Shown one piece after another: positions 27,567 through 34,795 of a DNA stretch of 64,000 nt. The translations under genes were made by a program, and so were the position numbers. Origin of the DNA: Pseudoduganella sp. (GTDB lineage Bacteria; Pseudomonadota; Gammaproteobacteria; Burkholderiales; Burkholderiaceae_D); NCBI GenBank assembly GCA_021323265.1, contig JAJTCO010000004.1:1-64000 (forward strand), given 5' to 3'. Under the pieces are notes generated by a model. It made no database searches. It was not told where the DNA came from and saw only the letters and a list, made by a program, of their open reading frames with translations. How positions within the stretch are numbered: position 1 is the stretch's first letter; each line of letters opens with the position of its first letter.

Positions 27567-29126
27567 ATGCGAAGACTGCTCCGGCGCGCCGGCATCGCGC
27601 TATTGGCACTGCTGCTGCTCGCCGCGGCGGCGTTTACCGCCGGCGTCCTGTACCCGGATGAAGCGCTGCGCATCGAGGGCGCTCCCGCCGAGGTGGCCTT
27701 CCTGCATGGCAGCATCGTCAATCCGCGCGACGGCAGCGTGCTGCGCGACGCGACGCTGGTGGTCTCCGGGCGGAAGATAACGGCGCTGGGTGCGCATGGC
27801 ACGGTGGCGTTGCCGCCCGGCGTGCGCCAGGTCGACGCGCGCGGCAAGTTCCTCATCCCCGGCCTGTGGGACATGCACATCCACTCCTGGTTCGGCATGT
27901 CGGACTACCTGCACTATCCGCTGTACATCGCCAACGGCATCACCAGCGTGCGCGACATGGGCGGCTGCCTGGACCAGGAAGCGCCCTTTTTCGCCTGCGA
28001 CGCCAGCAAGCGGACCTGGTCCGCGCGCGCCGAGGCCGGCCAGGCGGTCGGCCCACGCATCGTCGCCAGCGGCAGCTTTCCCATCGATGCGCAAAACCGC
28101 ATGTCCGATGGCTTCCCCGCCTACCTGGCGCCCGCGTCCGCCGCCGATGCGCGCGCCCTGGTGGCCCATGCCCAGGCCAGCAAATGGGATTTCATCAAGC
28201 TCTACAACAACCTGCCGCGCGATGCCTACTTCGCCTTGATGGACGAGGCGCGCCGGCGCGGCGTGGCGGTGGCCGGACACCTGCCGGCCAGCATCGGCGC
28301 CGTGGAGGCGGCGCGGGCCGGGCAGAAAAGCATCGAGCACGCTGCCCTGTTTCCGCTGGAGTGCTCGAGCACGGCCGCGGCGCAGCACCTGCAGCAACCG
28401 CGCCCGCGCGGCGCGGCGCTGCTGCGCGAGATCCTGCCCGCGTATTCGGAGCCGCTTTGCCGCGAAGTGTTCGACGTCATGGCGCGCAGCGGCACGTGGT
28501 TTACGCCGACGCACGTGACGCGCCGCTACGAGGCGAACGCCGCCAACCCAAACTTCCTGGACGATCCAAGGCTTGCGTATATCAACCACGCCTGGCGCTT
28601 CGTCTGGAAGCTCGATGCAAAGCGCATGCGCAAGGAGCTGCAACAGCCCGGCGCGCAGGCCGATTACACGGCGTTCTACCGGAAGGGACTGGAACTGACG
28701 GGGCGGGCCCACCAGGCTGGCGTTGCGGTGCTGGCCGGCAGCGACGCGCCGGACGCCTACATCTTTCCGGGCTTTAGCCTGCACGACGAACTGCAGGAAC
28801 TGGTCGCGGCCGGCCTGACGCCGGCGCAGGCGCTGCGCGCCGCCACCTTCGACGCCGCACGCTTTGCCGGGCAGGAGGCGCGCTACGGCACGCTGGAAGC
28901 AGGCAAGGCAGCCGACATCGTTGTGCTGGAAGCCAACCCGCTGGACGACATCGCCCACACGCGGCGCATCCATGCCGTCATGTTCAACGGCTACTTGTAC
29001 CAGCAGCCGCAGCTGGAGCGCATGCACGCCTTCGTGCGCGGCAAGGCGGCCAGCTTCGCCGTGACCTGCAAGGCGATCTGGAGCCTGCTGCGCAGCCGGG
29101 AGTTCCGCAATATGTTCGCCGACTGA
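27567..29126 (+). CDS. Amidohydrolase family protein with N-terminal membrane anchor
   Basis: A 519-residue metal-dependent hydrolase. Residues about 5-27 form a signal anchor. The amidohydrolase barrel contains metal ligands in DMHIHSW (near residue 102), a His in VAGHLPASI, the KSIEHAALFP segment and the terminal Asp in LAGSDAPDA. A closing KAADIVVLEANPLDDIAHTRRI strand is typical of imidazolonepropionase- or prolidase-like amidohydrolases. Substrate unknown. The position behind a GGDEF gene on the same strand looks incidental; 60 bp separate them. Confidence 0.85.
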   Translation: MRRLLRRAGIALLALLLLAAAAFTAGVLYPDEALRIEGAPAEVAFLHGSIVNPRDGSVLRDATLVVSGRKITALGAHGTVALPPGVRQVDARGKFLIPGLWDMHIHSWFGMSDYLHYPLYIANGITSVRDMGGCLDQEAPFFACDASKRTWSARAEAGQAVGPRIVASGSFPIDAQNRMSDGFPAYLAPASAADARALVAHAQASKWDFIKLYNNLPRDAYFALMDEARRRGVAVAGHLPASIGAVEAARAGQKSIEHAALFPLECSSTAAAQHLQQPRPRGAALLREILPAYSEPLCREVFDVMARSGTWFTPTHVTRRYEANAANPNFLDDPRLAYINHAWRFVWKLDAKRMRKELQQPGAQADYTAFYRKGLELTGRAHQAGVAVLAGSDAPDAYIFPGFSLHDELQELVAAGLTPAQALRAATFDAARFAGQEARYGTLEAGKAADIVVLEANPLDDIAHTRRIHAVMFNGYLYQQPQLERMHAFVRGKAASFAVTCKAIWSLLRSREFRNMFAD

Positions 29127-29128
29127 GC

Positions 29129-29773
29129 TTACTCGGCGTCGGGCTGGGCGGAGGGGTGCGCGGCCTTGAAGGCCGGCAGGTCGACGCAGTTGGCCGCGAT
29201 GCGCGCCACGTTCGGATAGGGCGCCAGGTCGATGTCGAAGCGGTTGGCGTTGTATACCTGCGGCACCAGGCAGCAGTCGGCGATGGTGGGCGTGTCGCCA
29301 TAGCAGAAGCGGCCGCTGTCGCCGTCGCGCTCCAGATGCGCTTCCAGCGCCGCCATGCCCTCGCCCATCCAGTGGCGGTACCATTCGTTCTTCTGCTCTT
29401 CCGACAGCCCCATCGGGCCCTTCAGGTACTTCAGCACGCGCAGGTTCATGATCGGGTGCGTGTCGCAGGCGATGGTCTGCGCCAGCGCGCGCACGCGGGC
29501 GCGGCCCACCGCGTCCTGCGGCAGCAGCGGCACCAAGGGATGCACTTCCTCCAGGTACTCGATGATGGCCAGCGACTGCGTCAGCACGATGCCGCTGTCC
29601 TCCAGCGCCGGCACCAGGCCGGCAGGATTGACTTCACGGTAGGCCGGCGCCAGCTGCTCGCCGCCGTCGCGCAGCAGGTGCACCGGCAGCGCGTCGTAGG
29701 CCAGGCCTTTCAGGTTCAGCGCAATGCGCACGCGGTAGGCGGCCGAGCTGCGGTAGTAGGTGAAGAGCTTCAT
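29129..29773 (-). CDS. maiA: Maleylacetoacetate isomerase (zeta-class glutathione transferase)
   Basis: A 214-residue GST-fold enzyme. The N-terminal thioredoxin domain carries the zeta signature YYRSSAAYRVRIALNLKG, with the glutathione-activating Ser, and NPAGLVPALEDSGIVLTQSLAIIEYLEE. The C-terminal helical domain has DTPTIADCCLVPQVYNANRF. It isomerises maleylacetoacetate or maleylpyruvate-type products of aromatic ring cleavage. Its ATG at 29773 overlaps the stop of the fumarylacetoacetase gene, so it is the last gene of a VOC-FAH-maiA operon. Confidence 0.93.
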   Translation of the reverse strand: MKLFTYYRSSAAYRVRIALNLKGLAYDALPVHLLRDGGEQLAPAYREVNPAGLVPALEDSGIVLTQSLAIIEYLEEVHPLVPLLPQDAVGRARVRALAQTIACDTHPIMNLRVLKYLKGPMGLSEEQKNEWYRHWMGEGMAALEAHLERDGDSGRFCYGDTPTIADCCLVPQVYNANRFDIDLAPYPNVARIAANCVDLPAFKAAHPSAQPDAE

Positions 29774-30792
29774 GCGCGTTCCTCGTAATTGCGCACCGTC
29801 TGGTCGATGGCGCCGAAGATGGACTTGCCCTGCGCGTCGTGCATCTCGATGCGCACGTTGTCGCCGAACTGCAGGAAGCCGGTCTGCGGCTTGCCGCTTT
29901 CGATGGTTTCGTACATGCGCACTTCGGCCAGGCAGCAGTAGCCGACACCGCCGTTGGCGATGCTCGAACCGTGCAGGCCGCCCTGCTTGTTCGATACGGT
30001 CCCGGAGCCGATGATGGTGCCGGCGCACAGTTCGCGCGTCTTGGCGGCGTGCGCCACCAGCTGGGCAAAGTTGAAGGTCATGTCTTCGCCGGCGTTGGGC
30101 CTGCCGAACGGCTGGCGGTTGATCTGCACCAGCAGCGGCAGGTGCAGCTTGTGGTCCTGCCAGTTTGCGCCCAGTTCATCCGGGGTCACGGCCACCGGCG
30201 AGAAGGCGCTGGCCGGCTTGGAATTGAAGAAGCCGAAGCCCTTCGCCAGCTCGTTCGGGATCAGGTTGCGCAGCGAAACGTCGTTGACCAGCATGACCAG
30301 GCGGATTGCCTTGCCGGCTTCCTCTTCGCTGGCGCCCATCTTCACGTCGCCGGTGACGACCGCCACTTCCGCTTCCAGGTCGATGCCCCACGCTTCATCG
30401 AGCGCGTAGATGGCGTCGCGCGGGCCGACGAAGCTGTCCGAGCCGCCCTGGTACATCAGCGGATCGGTATAGAACGATGCCGGCACTTCGGCGTTGCGCG
30501 CCTTGCGCACCAGTTCCACGTGGTTGATGTAGGCCGAACCGTCGGCCCACTGGTAGGCGCGCGGCAGCGGCGAGTGGCACTGGCTCTCGTCGAAGGCCTG
30601 GGCGCCGGAGGCGCTGCCCTGGTTCAGCAGGGCGTAGATCTGCGTGAGCTGGGGCGCGGCCTGGTCCCAGTTGTCCAGCGCGGCCTGCATGGTGGCGGCG
30701 ATGGCCGGCGCCGGCTGGCAAAACTTGAGGTCGCGGCTGACCACGACCAGGCAGCCGTCGCGGCTGCCGTCTTTCAGGGAGGCGAGTTTCAT
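29770..30792 (-). CDS. Fumarylacetoacetate hydrolase family protein
   Basis: A 340-residue FAH-fold hydrolase that would split fumarylacetoacetate or fumarylpyruvate. The metal-binding acidic residues sit in DEAWGIDLEAEVAVVTGD (near residue 140), and the family segments MLVNDVSLRNLIPNELAKGFGF and GTIIGSGTVSNKQ are clear. Together with maiA it supplies the last two steps of tyrosine/homogentisate- or gentisate-type degradation. The ring-cleaving dioxygenase itself is not recognised in the window unless the adjacent VOC protein plays a related role. Confidence 0.92.
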   Translation of the reverse strand: MKLASLKDGSRDGCLVVVSRDLKFCQPAPAIAATMQAALDNWDQAAPQLTQIYALLNQGSASGAQAFDESQCHSPLPRAYQWADGSAYINHVELVRKARNAEVPASFYTDPLMYQGGSDSFVGPRDAIYALDEAWGIDLEAEVAVVTGDVKMGASEEEAGKAIRLVMLVNDVSLRNLIPNELAKGFGFFNSKPASAFSPVAVTPDELGANWQDHKLHLPLLVQINRQPFGRPNAGEDMTFNFAQLVAHAAKTRELCAGTIIGSGTVSNKQGGLHGSSIANGGVGYCCLAEVRMYETIESGKPQTGFLQFGDNVRIEMHDAQGKSIFGAIDQTVRNYEERA

Positions 30793-30800
30793 GGTATTCC

Positions 30801-31331
30801 TTAGTTCTGTGGGGCGTGCATCCAGGCGGCGTGCTTGGGCGCCTTCTTCGTTTTAGCCCATTCTTCCAGCATTTCCCATTTCACTTCGTCGAGCTTCTGC
30901 ATCATTTCCGGGGTGCCGGTATTGGCCGCGAGCTCCAGGCGGTGGCCGTTCGGGTCGAAGAAGTAGATCGACTTGAAGATGGTGTGGTTGACGGGGCCCA
31001 GCACCTCGATGCCGGCGGCCACCAGGCGCTCCTTGGCGGCCAGCAGCTCGTCCATCGAACCGACTTCCAGCGCCAGGTGCTGGACCCAGGCCGGCGTGTT
31101 TTCGTCGCGCCCCATTTCCTTCTGGGTCGGCAGCTCGAAGAACGCCAGGATGTTGCCCTGCCCGGCGTCCAGGAACACGTGCATGTACGGGTCCGGGGCC
31201 TTGGTCGACGGCACTTCGTCTTCGGCGATGGCCAGCACGAAGTTCATGTTCAGGTGCTTGACGTACCACTCGACGGTTTCCTTGGCATCCCTGCAGCGGT
31301 AGGCAACGTGGTGGATTTGCTTGATTTTCAT
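30801..31331 (-). CDS. VOC (glyoxalase/bleomycin resistance/dioxygenase) family protein
   Basis: A 176-residue vicinal-oxygen-chelate protein. Beta-alpha-beta-beta-beta modules begin with HHVAYRCRDAKETVEWYVK and VQHLALEVGSMDEL. Metal ligands are likely His8, the His in the second module (WVQHLALEV) and a Glu in GHRLELAAN. Length and position fit single-chain VOC enzymes that act on aromatic or thiol substrates. It is the first gene of the operon with FAH and maiA, so it probably acts in the same aromatic route; the reaction is not determined. Confidence 0.82.
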   Translation of the reverse strand: MKIKQIHHVAYRCRDAKETVEWYVKHLNMNFVLAIAEDEVPSTKAPDPYMHVFLDAGQGNILAFFELPTQKEMGRDENTPAWVQHLALEVGSMDELLAAKERLVAAGIEVLGPVNHTIFKSIYFFDPNGHRLELAANTGTPEMMQKLDEVKWEMLEEWAKTKKAPKHAAWMHAPQN

Positions 31332-31374
31332 GGCGGGCTCCTTTGCTATTGCGACATTAAACCCCTGTTTCAGC

Positions 31375-31390
31375 TATCATACAAACGATA
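31375..31390. promoter_or_regulatory. Small dyad TATC-N8-GATA in the VOC/LysR intergenic region
   Basis: TATC at 31375-31378 and GATA at 31387-31390 form an inverted repeat in the 87-bp gap between the divergent VOC and LysR genes. The place suits a LysR-type site, but the arms are only 4 bp long. Confidence 0.3.
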
Positions 31391-31418
31391 TTTTCACGGC
31401 AATTTATTAATTTTCCTG

Positions 31419-32288
31419 ATGAATCCAACCATCCGCCAGATGCGCGCCCTGGTCGCCGTCGCCCGCACCGGCAGCTTTACCGCGGCAGCCGACCTGCTGC
31501 ACGTCACCCAGTCCGCCCTGTCGGGACAGATCAAGGAACTCGAGCAGCTGCTCGGGGTGAAGGTGGTGGAGCGCAATACGCGGCGCGTGCAGCTGTCCGA
31601 GGTGGGGCGCGAGCTGTATCCGCTGTTCGACAAGATGCTGCAGGACCTCGATGGCGCCATGGCCGACATTGCCAGCCGCAAGGCCCTGAAGAAGGGCATC
31701 GTGCGCGTGGCGGCGCCGCAGATGATGGCCTGCACCCTGCTGCCGCAGGTGATCGGCGCCTTCCGCGCCACCTATCCGGACGTGCAGGTGCAGCTGGTCG
31801 ACTGCCCGGTCGACAACGTGGCCGCGCGCGTGGTGAGCGGCGAAGTGGACGTGGGCATCGGTCCGGAGCGCGACGTCACCGCCGAGGTGGACGCCCAGTT
31901 GCTGTTCGAAATGCCGTTCGTGGTGGTGTTCCCCGCCGGCCATGCGCTGGCCGCGCGCCGCAGCGTCGCCTGGGCGGAAGTGAACCAGCATGCGTTCATC
32001 GCGCTGCAGGGCCAGTTCACCGAACGGCTGCTGCGCGACATGACCACGCTGGCGCCCTACAACGAGGTGACCTTCATGACCACCGCCCTGGCCATGGTGG
32101 CGGCGGGCCTGGGCATCACGGCCTGCCTGCCCTATGCCGAGCCGATGGTGCGCCTGTACGGGCTGGAAATGCGGCCGCTGGTCGCGCCCGAACTCACGCG
32201 CAAGTTCTTCATCTATACCAAGACGTCGCGCACGCCATCGCCGGCGGCGGAACGCTTCATCAGCGCGCTGGCCGAGTATTCCCTATAA
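31419..32288 (+). CDS. LysR family transcriptional regulator
   Basis: A 289-residue regulator with an N-terminal HTH (MRALVAVARTGSFTAAADLLHVTQSALSGQIKELEQLLG) and a LysR effector domain from about 92 on (VRVAAPQMMACTLLPQVI, VDVGIGPERDV). The HTH resembles CysB/CbbR-like aromatic-pathway regulators. It is divergent from the VOC-FAH-maiA operon, which is the obvious target. The start at 31419 excludes the long upstream frame antisense to the VOC gene. Confidence 0.88.
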   Translation: MNPTIRQMRALVAVARTGSFTAAADLLHVTQSALSGQIKELEQLLGVKVVERNTRRVQLSEVGRELYPLFDKMLQDLDGAMADIASRKALKKGIVRVAAPQMMACTLLPQVIGAFRATYPDVQVQLVDCPVDNVAARVVSGEVDVGIGPERDVTAEVDAQLLFEMPFVVVFPAGHALAARRSVAWAEVNQHAFIALQGQFTERLLRDMTTLAPYNEVTFMTTALAMVAAGLGITACLPYAEPMVRLYGLEMRPLVAPELTRKFFIYTKTSRTPSPAAERFISALAEYSL

Positions 32289-32296
32289 TTTGCCGC

Positions 32297-32887
32297 ATGT
32301 CGCACGATACGATTGAAGCCAACAAGGCAATGGACAGGTTCGACGGCCACCATCAGGTGTGGCTGTTCGGTTACGGCTCGCTGATCTACAAGGCGGACTT
32401 CCCCTTCATCGAACGCCGGCCGGCGCACATCTTCGGCTGGGCGCGCCGCTTCTGGCAAGGTTCGCACGACCATCGCGGCACGCCCGATGCGCCGGGCCGC
32501 GTCGCCACCCTGGTCCCGGCCGCGGGTGCCGTGTGCCACGGCATGGCTTACCTCGTCACGCCGGAGGAATTCGCCCACCTCGACCACCGGGAAAAGAACG
32601 GCTACCTGCGCGTGGCCATCGACATCCATTTCGAAGCGGGCGGCGCGGAAGAAGGCTTGATCTACATTGCCGCCGCCGACAATGCCGCCTGGCTGGGCGA
32701 AGCGCCCGTGGAAGACATCGCGCGCCACATCGCCAGCGCCACCGGCCCCAGCGGCCCCAATATCGAGTACCTGCTGCGCCTGGCCGCCGCGCTACGGGAC
32801 ATGGGGCACCATGACGAGCATGTGCATGCGATCGAGGATTACCTGACCCGCCTTGCCAATGCGCGGGCGACAGGTTCCGGCCAGTGA
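32297..32887 (+). CDS. Gamma-glutamylcyclotransferase (ChaC-like)
   Basis: A 196-residue protein with the substrate-binding VWLFGYGSLIYKADFP motif near residue 23, the GWARRFWQGSHDHRGTPD segment that defines ChaC-type enzymes acting on glutathione, and the catalytic Glu in LDHREKNGYLRV. It would cleave the gamma-glutamyl bond, releasing 5-oxoproline. A perfect TATAAT (32284-32289) ends only 7 bp before this ATG. Either the message is leaderless or the real start is the ATG at 32330. Confidence 0.85.
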   Translation: MSHDTIEANKAMDRFDGHHQVWLFGYGSLIYKADFPFIERRPAHIFGWARRFWQGSHDHRGTPDAPGRVATLVPAAGAVCHGMAYLVTPEEFAHLDHREKNGYLRVAIDIHFEAGGAEEGLIYIAAADNAAWLGEAPVEDIARHIASATGPSGPNIEYLLRLAAALRDMGHHDEHVHAIEDYLTRLANARATGSGQ

Positions 32888-32936
32888 CAGGCCGGCTCCT
32901 TCGCCGCTGCGGGCAGCCCGGGCGCCCCGCCTCGGG

Positions 32937-34103
32937 TCAAAACAAGTCCATTTGCCCGGCCTTGGCGGCGGCGCGGGCGCGCGCGCCTGACGGCGGAATG
33001 TAGTCGGGGCGCTTGAACTGGGTGCAGTCAAGTGCGCGGAACTTGCTGTGGCGGCCGTGGAAGCCGAAGCGCGTGATGCCCTTGTCGATGCGCTGCTGGA
33101 TCAGGTCGGCCCACACGCCTTCGCCGCGCATGCGCGCGCCGAACTGCGCTTCGTAGTCCTTGCCGCCGCGCATGTCGCGCACGCGGTTCATCACGCGCGC
33201 GGCGCGGTCGGGAAAATGCGCTTCGAGCCATTCCTTGAACAGCGGGCTCACTTCCCACGGCAGGCGCAGCACCACGAACGTCGCCATCACGGCGCCGGCG
33301 TCGCGCGCGGCGGCCATGATCTTTTCGATATCGGGCTCGGTCACGAAAGGAATGATGGGCGCGATGCTGACGCCGACCGGAATGCCGGCCTTGGCCAGCG
33401 TTTCGATCGTGCGCAGGCGGCGCGCCGGCGCGGCGGCGCGCGGCTCCAGCGTGCGCGCGATCTTGCTGTCGAGCGTGGTGATGGTGATGGTGGCCGCCGC
33501 CAGGTTGCGCGCGGCCATCGGCGCCAGGATGTCGATGTCGCGCTCGATCAGCGAAGACTTGGTGATCAGGCCGACCGGGTGGTTGCACTCGGCCAGCACT
33601 TCCAGCACGCCGCGCGTGAGGCGGTATTCGCGTTCGCAGGGCTGGTAGGCGTCCGTGTTGACGCCCAGGGCCAGCGACTCGACCACGTAGCCCGGCTTGG
33701 ACAGTTCGGCGCGCAGCAGCGCCACCGCGTTGACCTTGGCAAACAGCTTGCTTTCGAAATCGAGCCCGGGCGACAGGCCCAGGTAGCTGTGCGACGGCCG
33801 CGCGAAACAGTAGATGCAGCCGTGCTCGCAACCGCGGTAAGGGTTGAGCGAGACGTTGAAGGGGATGTCGGGCGACTGGTTATGGGTGAGGATGGTCTTG
33901 GCTGTTTCCTCGGTGACAATGGTGCGCGGCGGGCGCAGTTCGGCCTCGGCGTCGTCCGGGTCGGGCGCCCAGCCGTCATCGAACGCTTCGCGCGCCTGCA
34001 ACTCGTACCTGCCTTGCATGTTTGATACTGCGCCGCGCCCTTTTTGCGCCTTGCGCGATGGCGGCGGCAACATCACCTGCCCCTCTGGTTCATGGTCTTG
34101 CAT
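32937..34103 (-). CDS. PA0069-family radical SAM protein (SplB-like)
   Basis: A 388-residue radical SAM enzyme. The cluster motif is CEHGCIYCFARP (CxxxCxxC near residue 95). Typical family segments are NPYRGCEHGC, GVNTDAYQPCEREYRLTRGVLE, ITKSSLIERDIDIL, TITTLDSKIARTLEPRA and the end segment RFGFHGRHSKFRALDCTQF. The family is related to spore photoproduct lyase (COG1533) and is thought to have a DNA-repair role; P. aeruginosa PA0069 belongs to the LexA regulon. A LexA box lies 20 bp upstream of this start. A GTG 5 codons further up is the alternative. Confidence 0.88.
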   Translation of the reverse strand: MQDHEPEGQVMLPPPSRKAQKGRGAVSNMQGRYELQAREAFDDGWAPDPDDAEAELRPPRTIVTEETAKTILTHNQSPDIPFNVSLNPYRGCEHGCIYCFARPSHSYLGLSPGLDFESKLFAKVNAVALLRAELSKPGYVVESLALGVNTDAYQPCEREYRLTRGVLEVLAECNHPVGLITKSSLIERDIDILAPMAARNLAAATITITTLDSKIARTLEPRAAAPARRLRTIETLAKAGIPVGVSIAPIIPFVTEPDIEKIMAAARDAGAVMATFVVLRLPWEVSPLFKEWLEAHFPDRAARVMNRVRDMRGGKDYEAQFGARMRGEGVWADLIQQRIDKGITRFGFHGRHSKFRALDCTQFKRPDYIPPSGARARAAAKAGQMDLF

Positions 34104-34122
34104 GCGGCGCCCCGTCACTGAC

Positions 34123-34142
34123 TACTGTGTATTTATACAGTA
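34123..34142. promoter_or_regulatory. LexA (SOS) box
   Basis: The 20-bp sequence TACTGTGTATTTATACAGTA differs from the E. coli LexA consensus at two central positions and has the required CTGT-N8-ACAG core (34125-34140). Leftward it sits just before the radical SAM gene and includes TATAAA. Rightward it fills the spacer between CTGACT (34118-34123) and TATTCT (34141-34146), a possible promoter for the DUF2760-Hsp70 operon. Damage-inducible control of the radical SAM gene is likely; control of the chaperone operon is possible. Confidence 0.85.
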
Positions 34143-34228
34143 TTCTAAACCCACCGCCCCGCGCCGGCAAGCCAAGCTGGTATCATGCGCACTTCTCCGG
34201 GGCTCCCCCCACATTCAAAGAGCAATCA

Positions 34229-34795
34229 ATGAGCACAACTACCAATCTGCCCTCCTTCGGCAGCAGGATTTCCCTCGCCATCGGCGCCTTCTTCAAGATC
34301 CTGGGCGACGCCCAGTACGCCGCGCGCGTGCGCGACGACGGCATCGGCCCGCTGAGCGCGCCCACTCCCACTCCCGCCCCGGCGCCGGCGCCGGCCGCCG
34401 CGCCGCTGCGCGAAGCCACGCCCGACGCGGCGTTGCAGCTGCTGTCGCTGTTCCAGCGCGAGGCGCGCCTGATCGACTTCACGCAGGAAAACCTGTCCGC
34501 CTATTCCGACGCCGATATCGGCGCCGCGGCGCGCGTGGTGCACGAAGGCTGTGCCAAGGTGCTGCGCGAGCACTTCACCATCGACGCCATCCGCAGCGAA
34601 GCGGAAGGCAGCCGCGTGACGCTGGCCGAAGGCTTCGACGCCGCGGCCGTGCGCCTGACCGGCAACGTGGTGGGCAAGGCGCCGTTTACCGGCACCCTCA
34701 GCCACCGCGGCTGGCGCGCCACCAGCGTGCGCCTGCCGAAGCTGGCCGAAGCGCATGACGCCAAGGTCCTTGCCGCGGCCGAGGTGGAACTGTGA
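34229..34795 (+). CDS. DUF2760 family protein, first gene of the Hsp70 operon
   Basis: A 188-residue soluble protein. Residues about 1-40 are a helical N terminus, 46-62 a Pro/Ala linker, and 65-188 the DUF2760 core (ALQLLSLFQREARLIDF, GCAKVLREHF, VTLAEGFDAAAVRLTG and the end RATSVRLPKLAEAHDAKVLAAAEVEL). The family has no known activity and is found next to paired Hsp70 genes. Its stop overlaps the GTG of the first Hsp70 gene. An extended -10 (TGGTATCAT, 34178-34186) could provide a second promoter closer than the LexA-box one. Confidence 0.8.
   Translation: MSTTTNLPSFGSRISLAIGAFFKILGDAQYAARVRDDGIGPLSAPTPTPAPAPAPAAAPLREATPDAALQLLSLFQREARLIDFTQENLSAYSDADIGAAARVVHEGCAKVLREHFTIDAIRSEAEGSRVTLAEGFDAAAVRLTGNVVGKAPFTGTLSHRGWRATSVRLPKLAEAHDAKVLAAAEVEL

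Noticed and set aside
32888..32936. Possible terminator between the convergent cyclotransferase and radical SAM genes
   Set aside because: GC-rich but without a clear stem and without T-runs.
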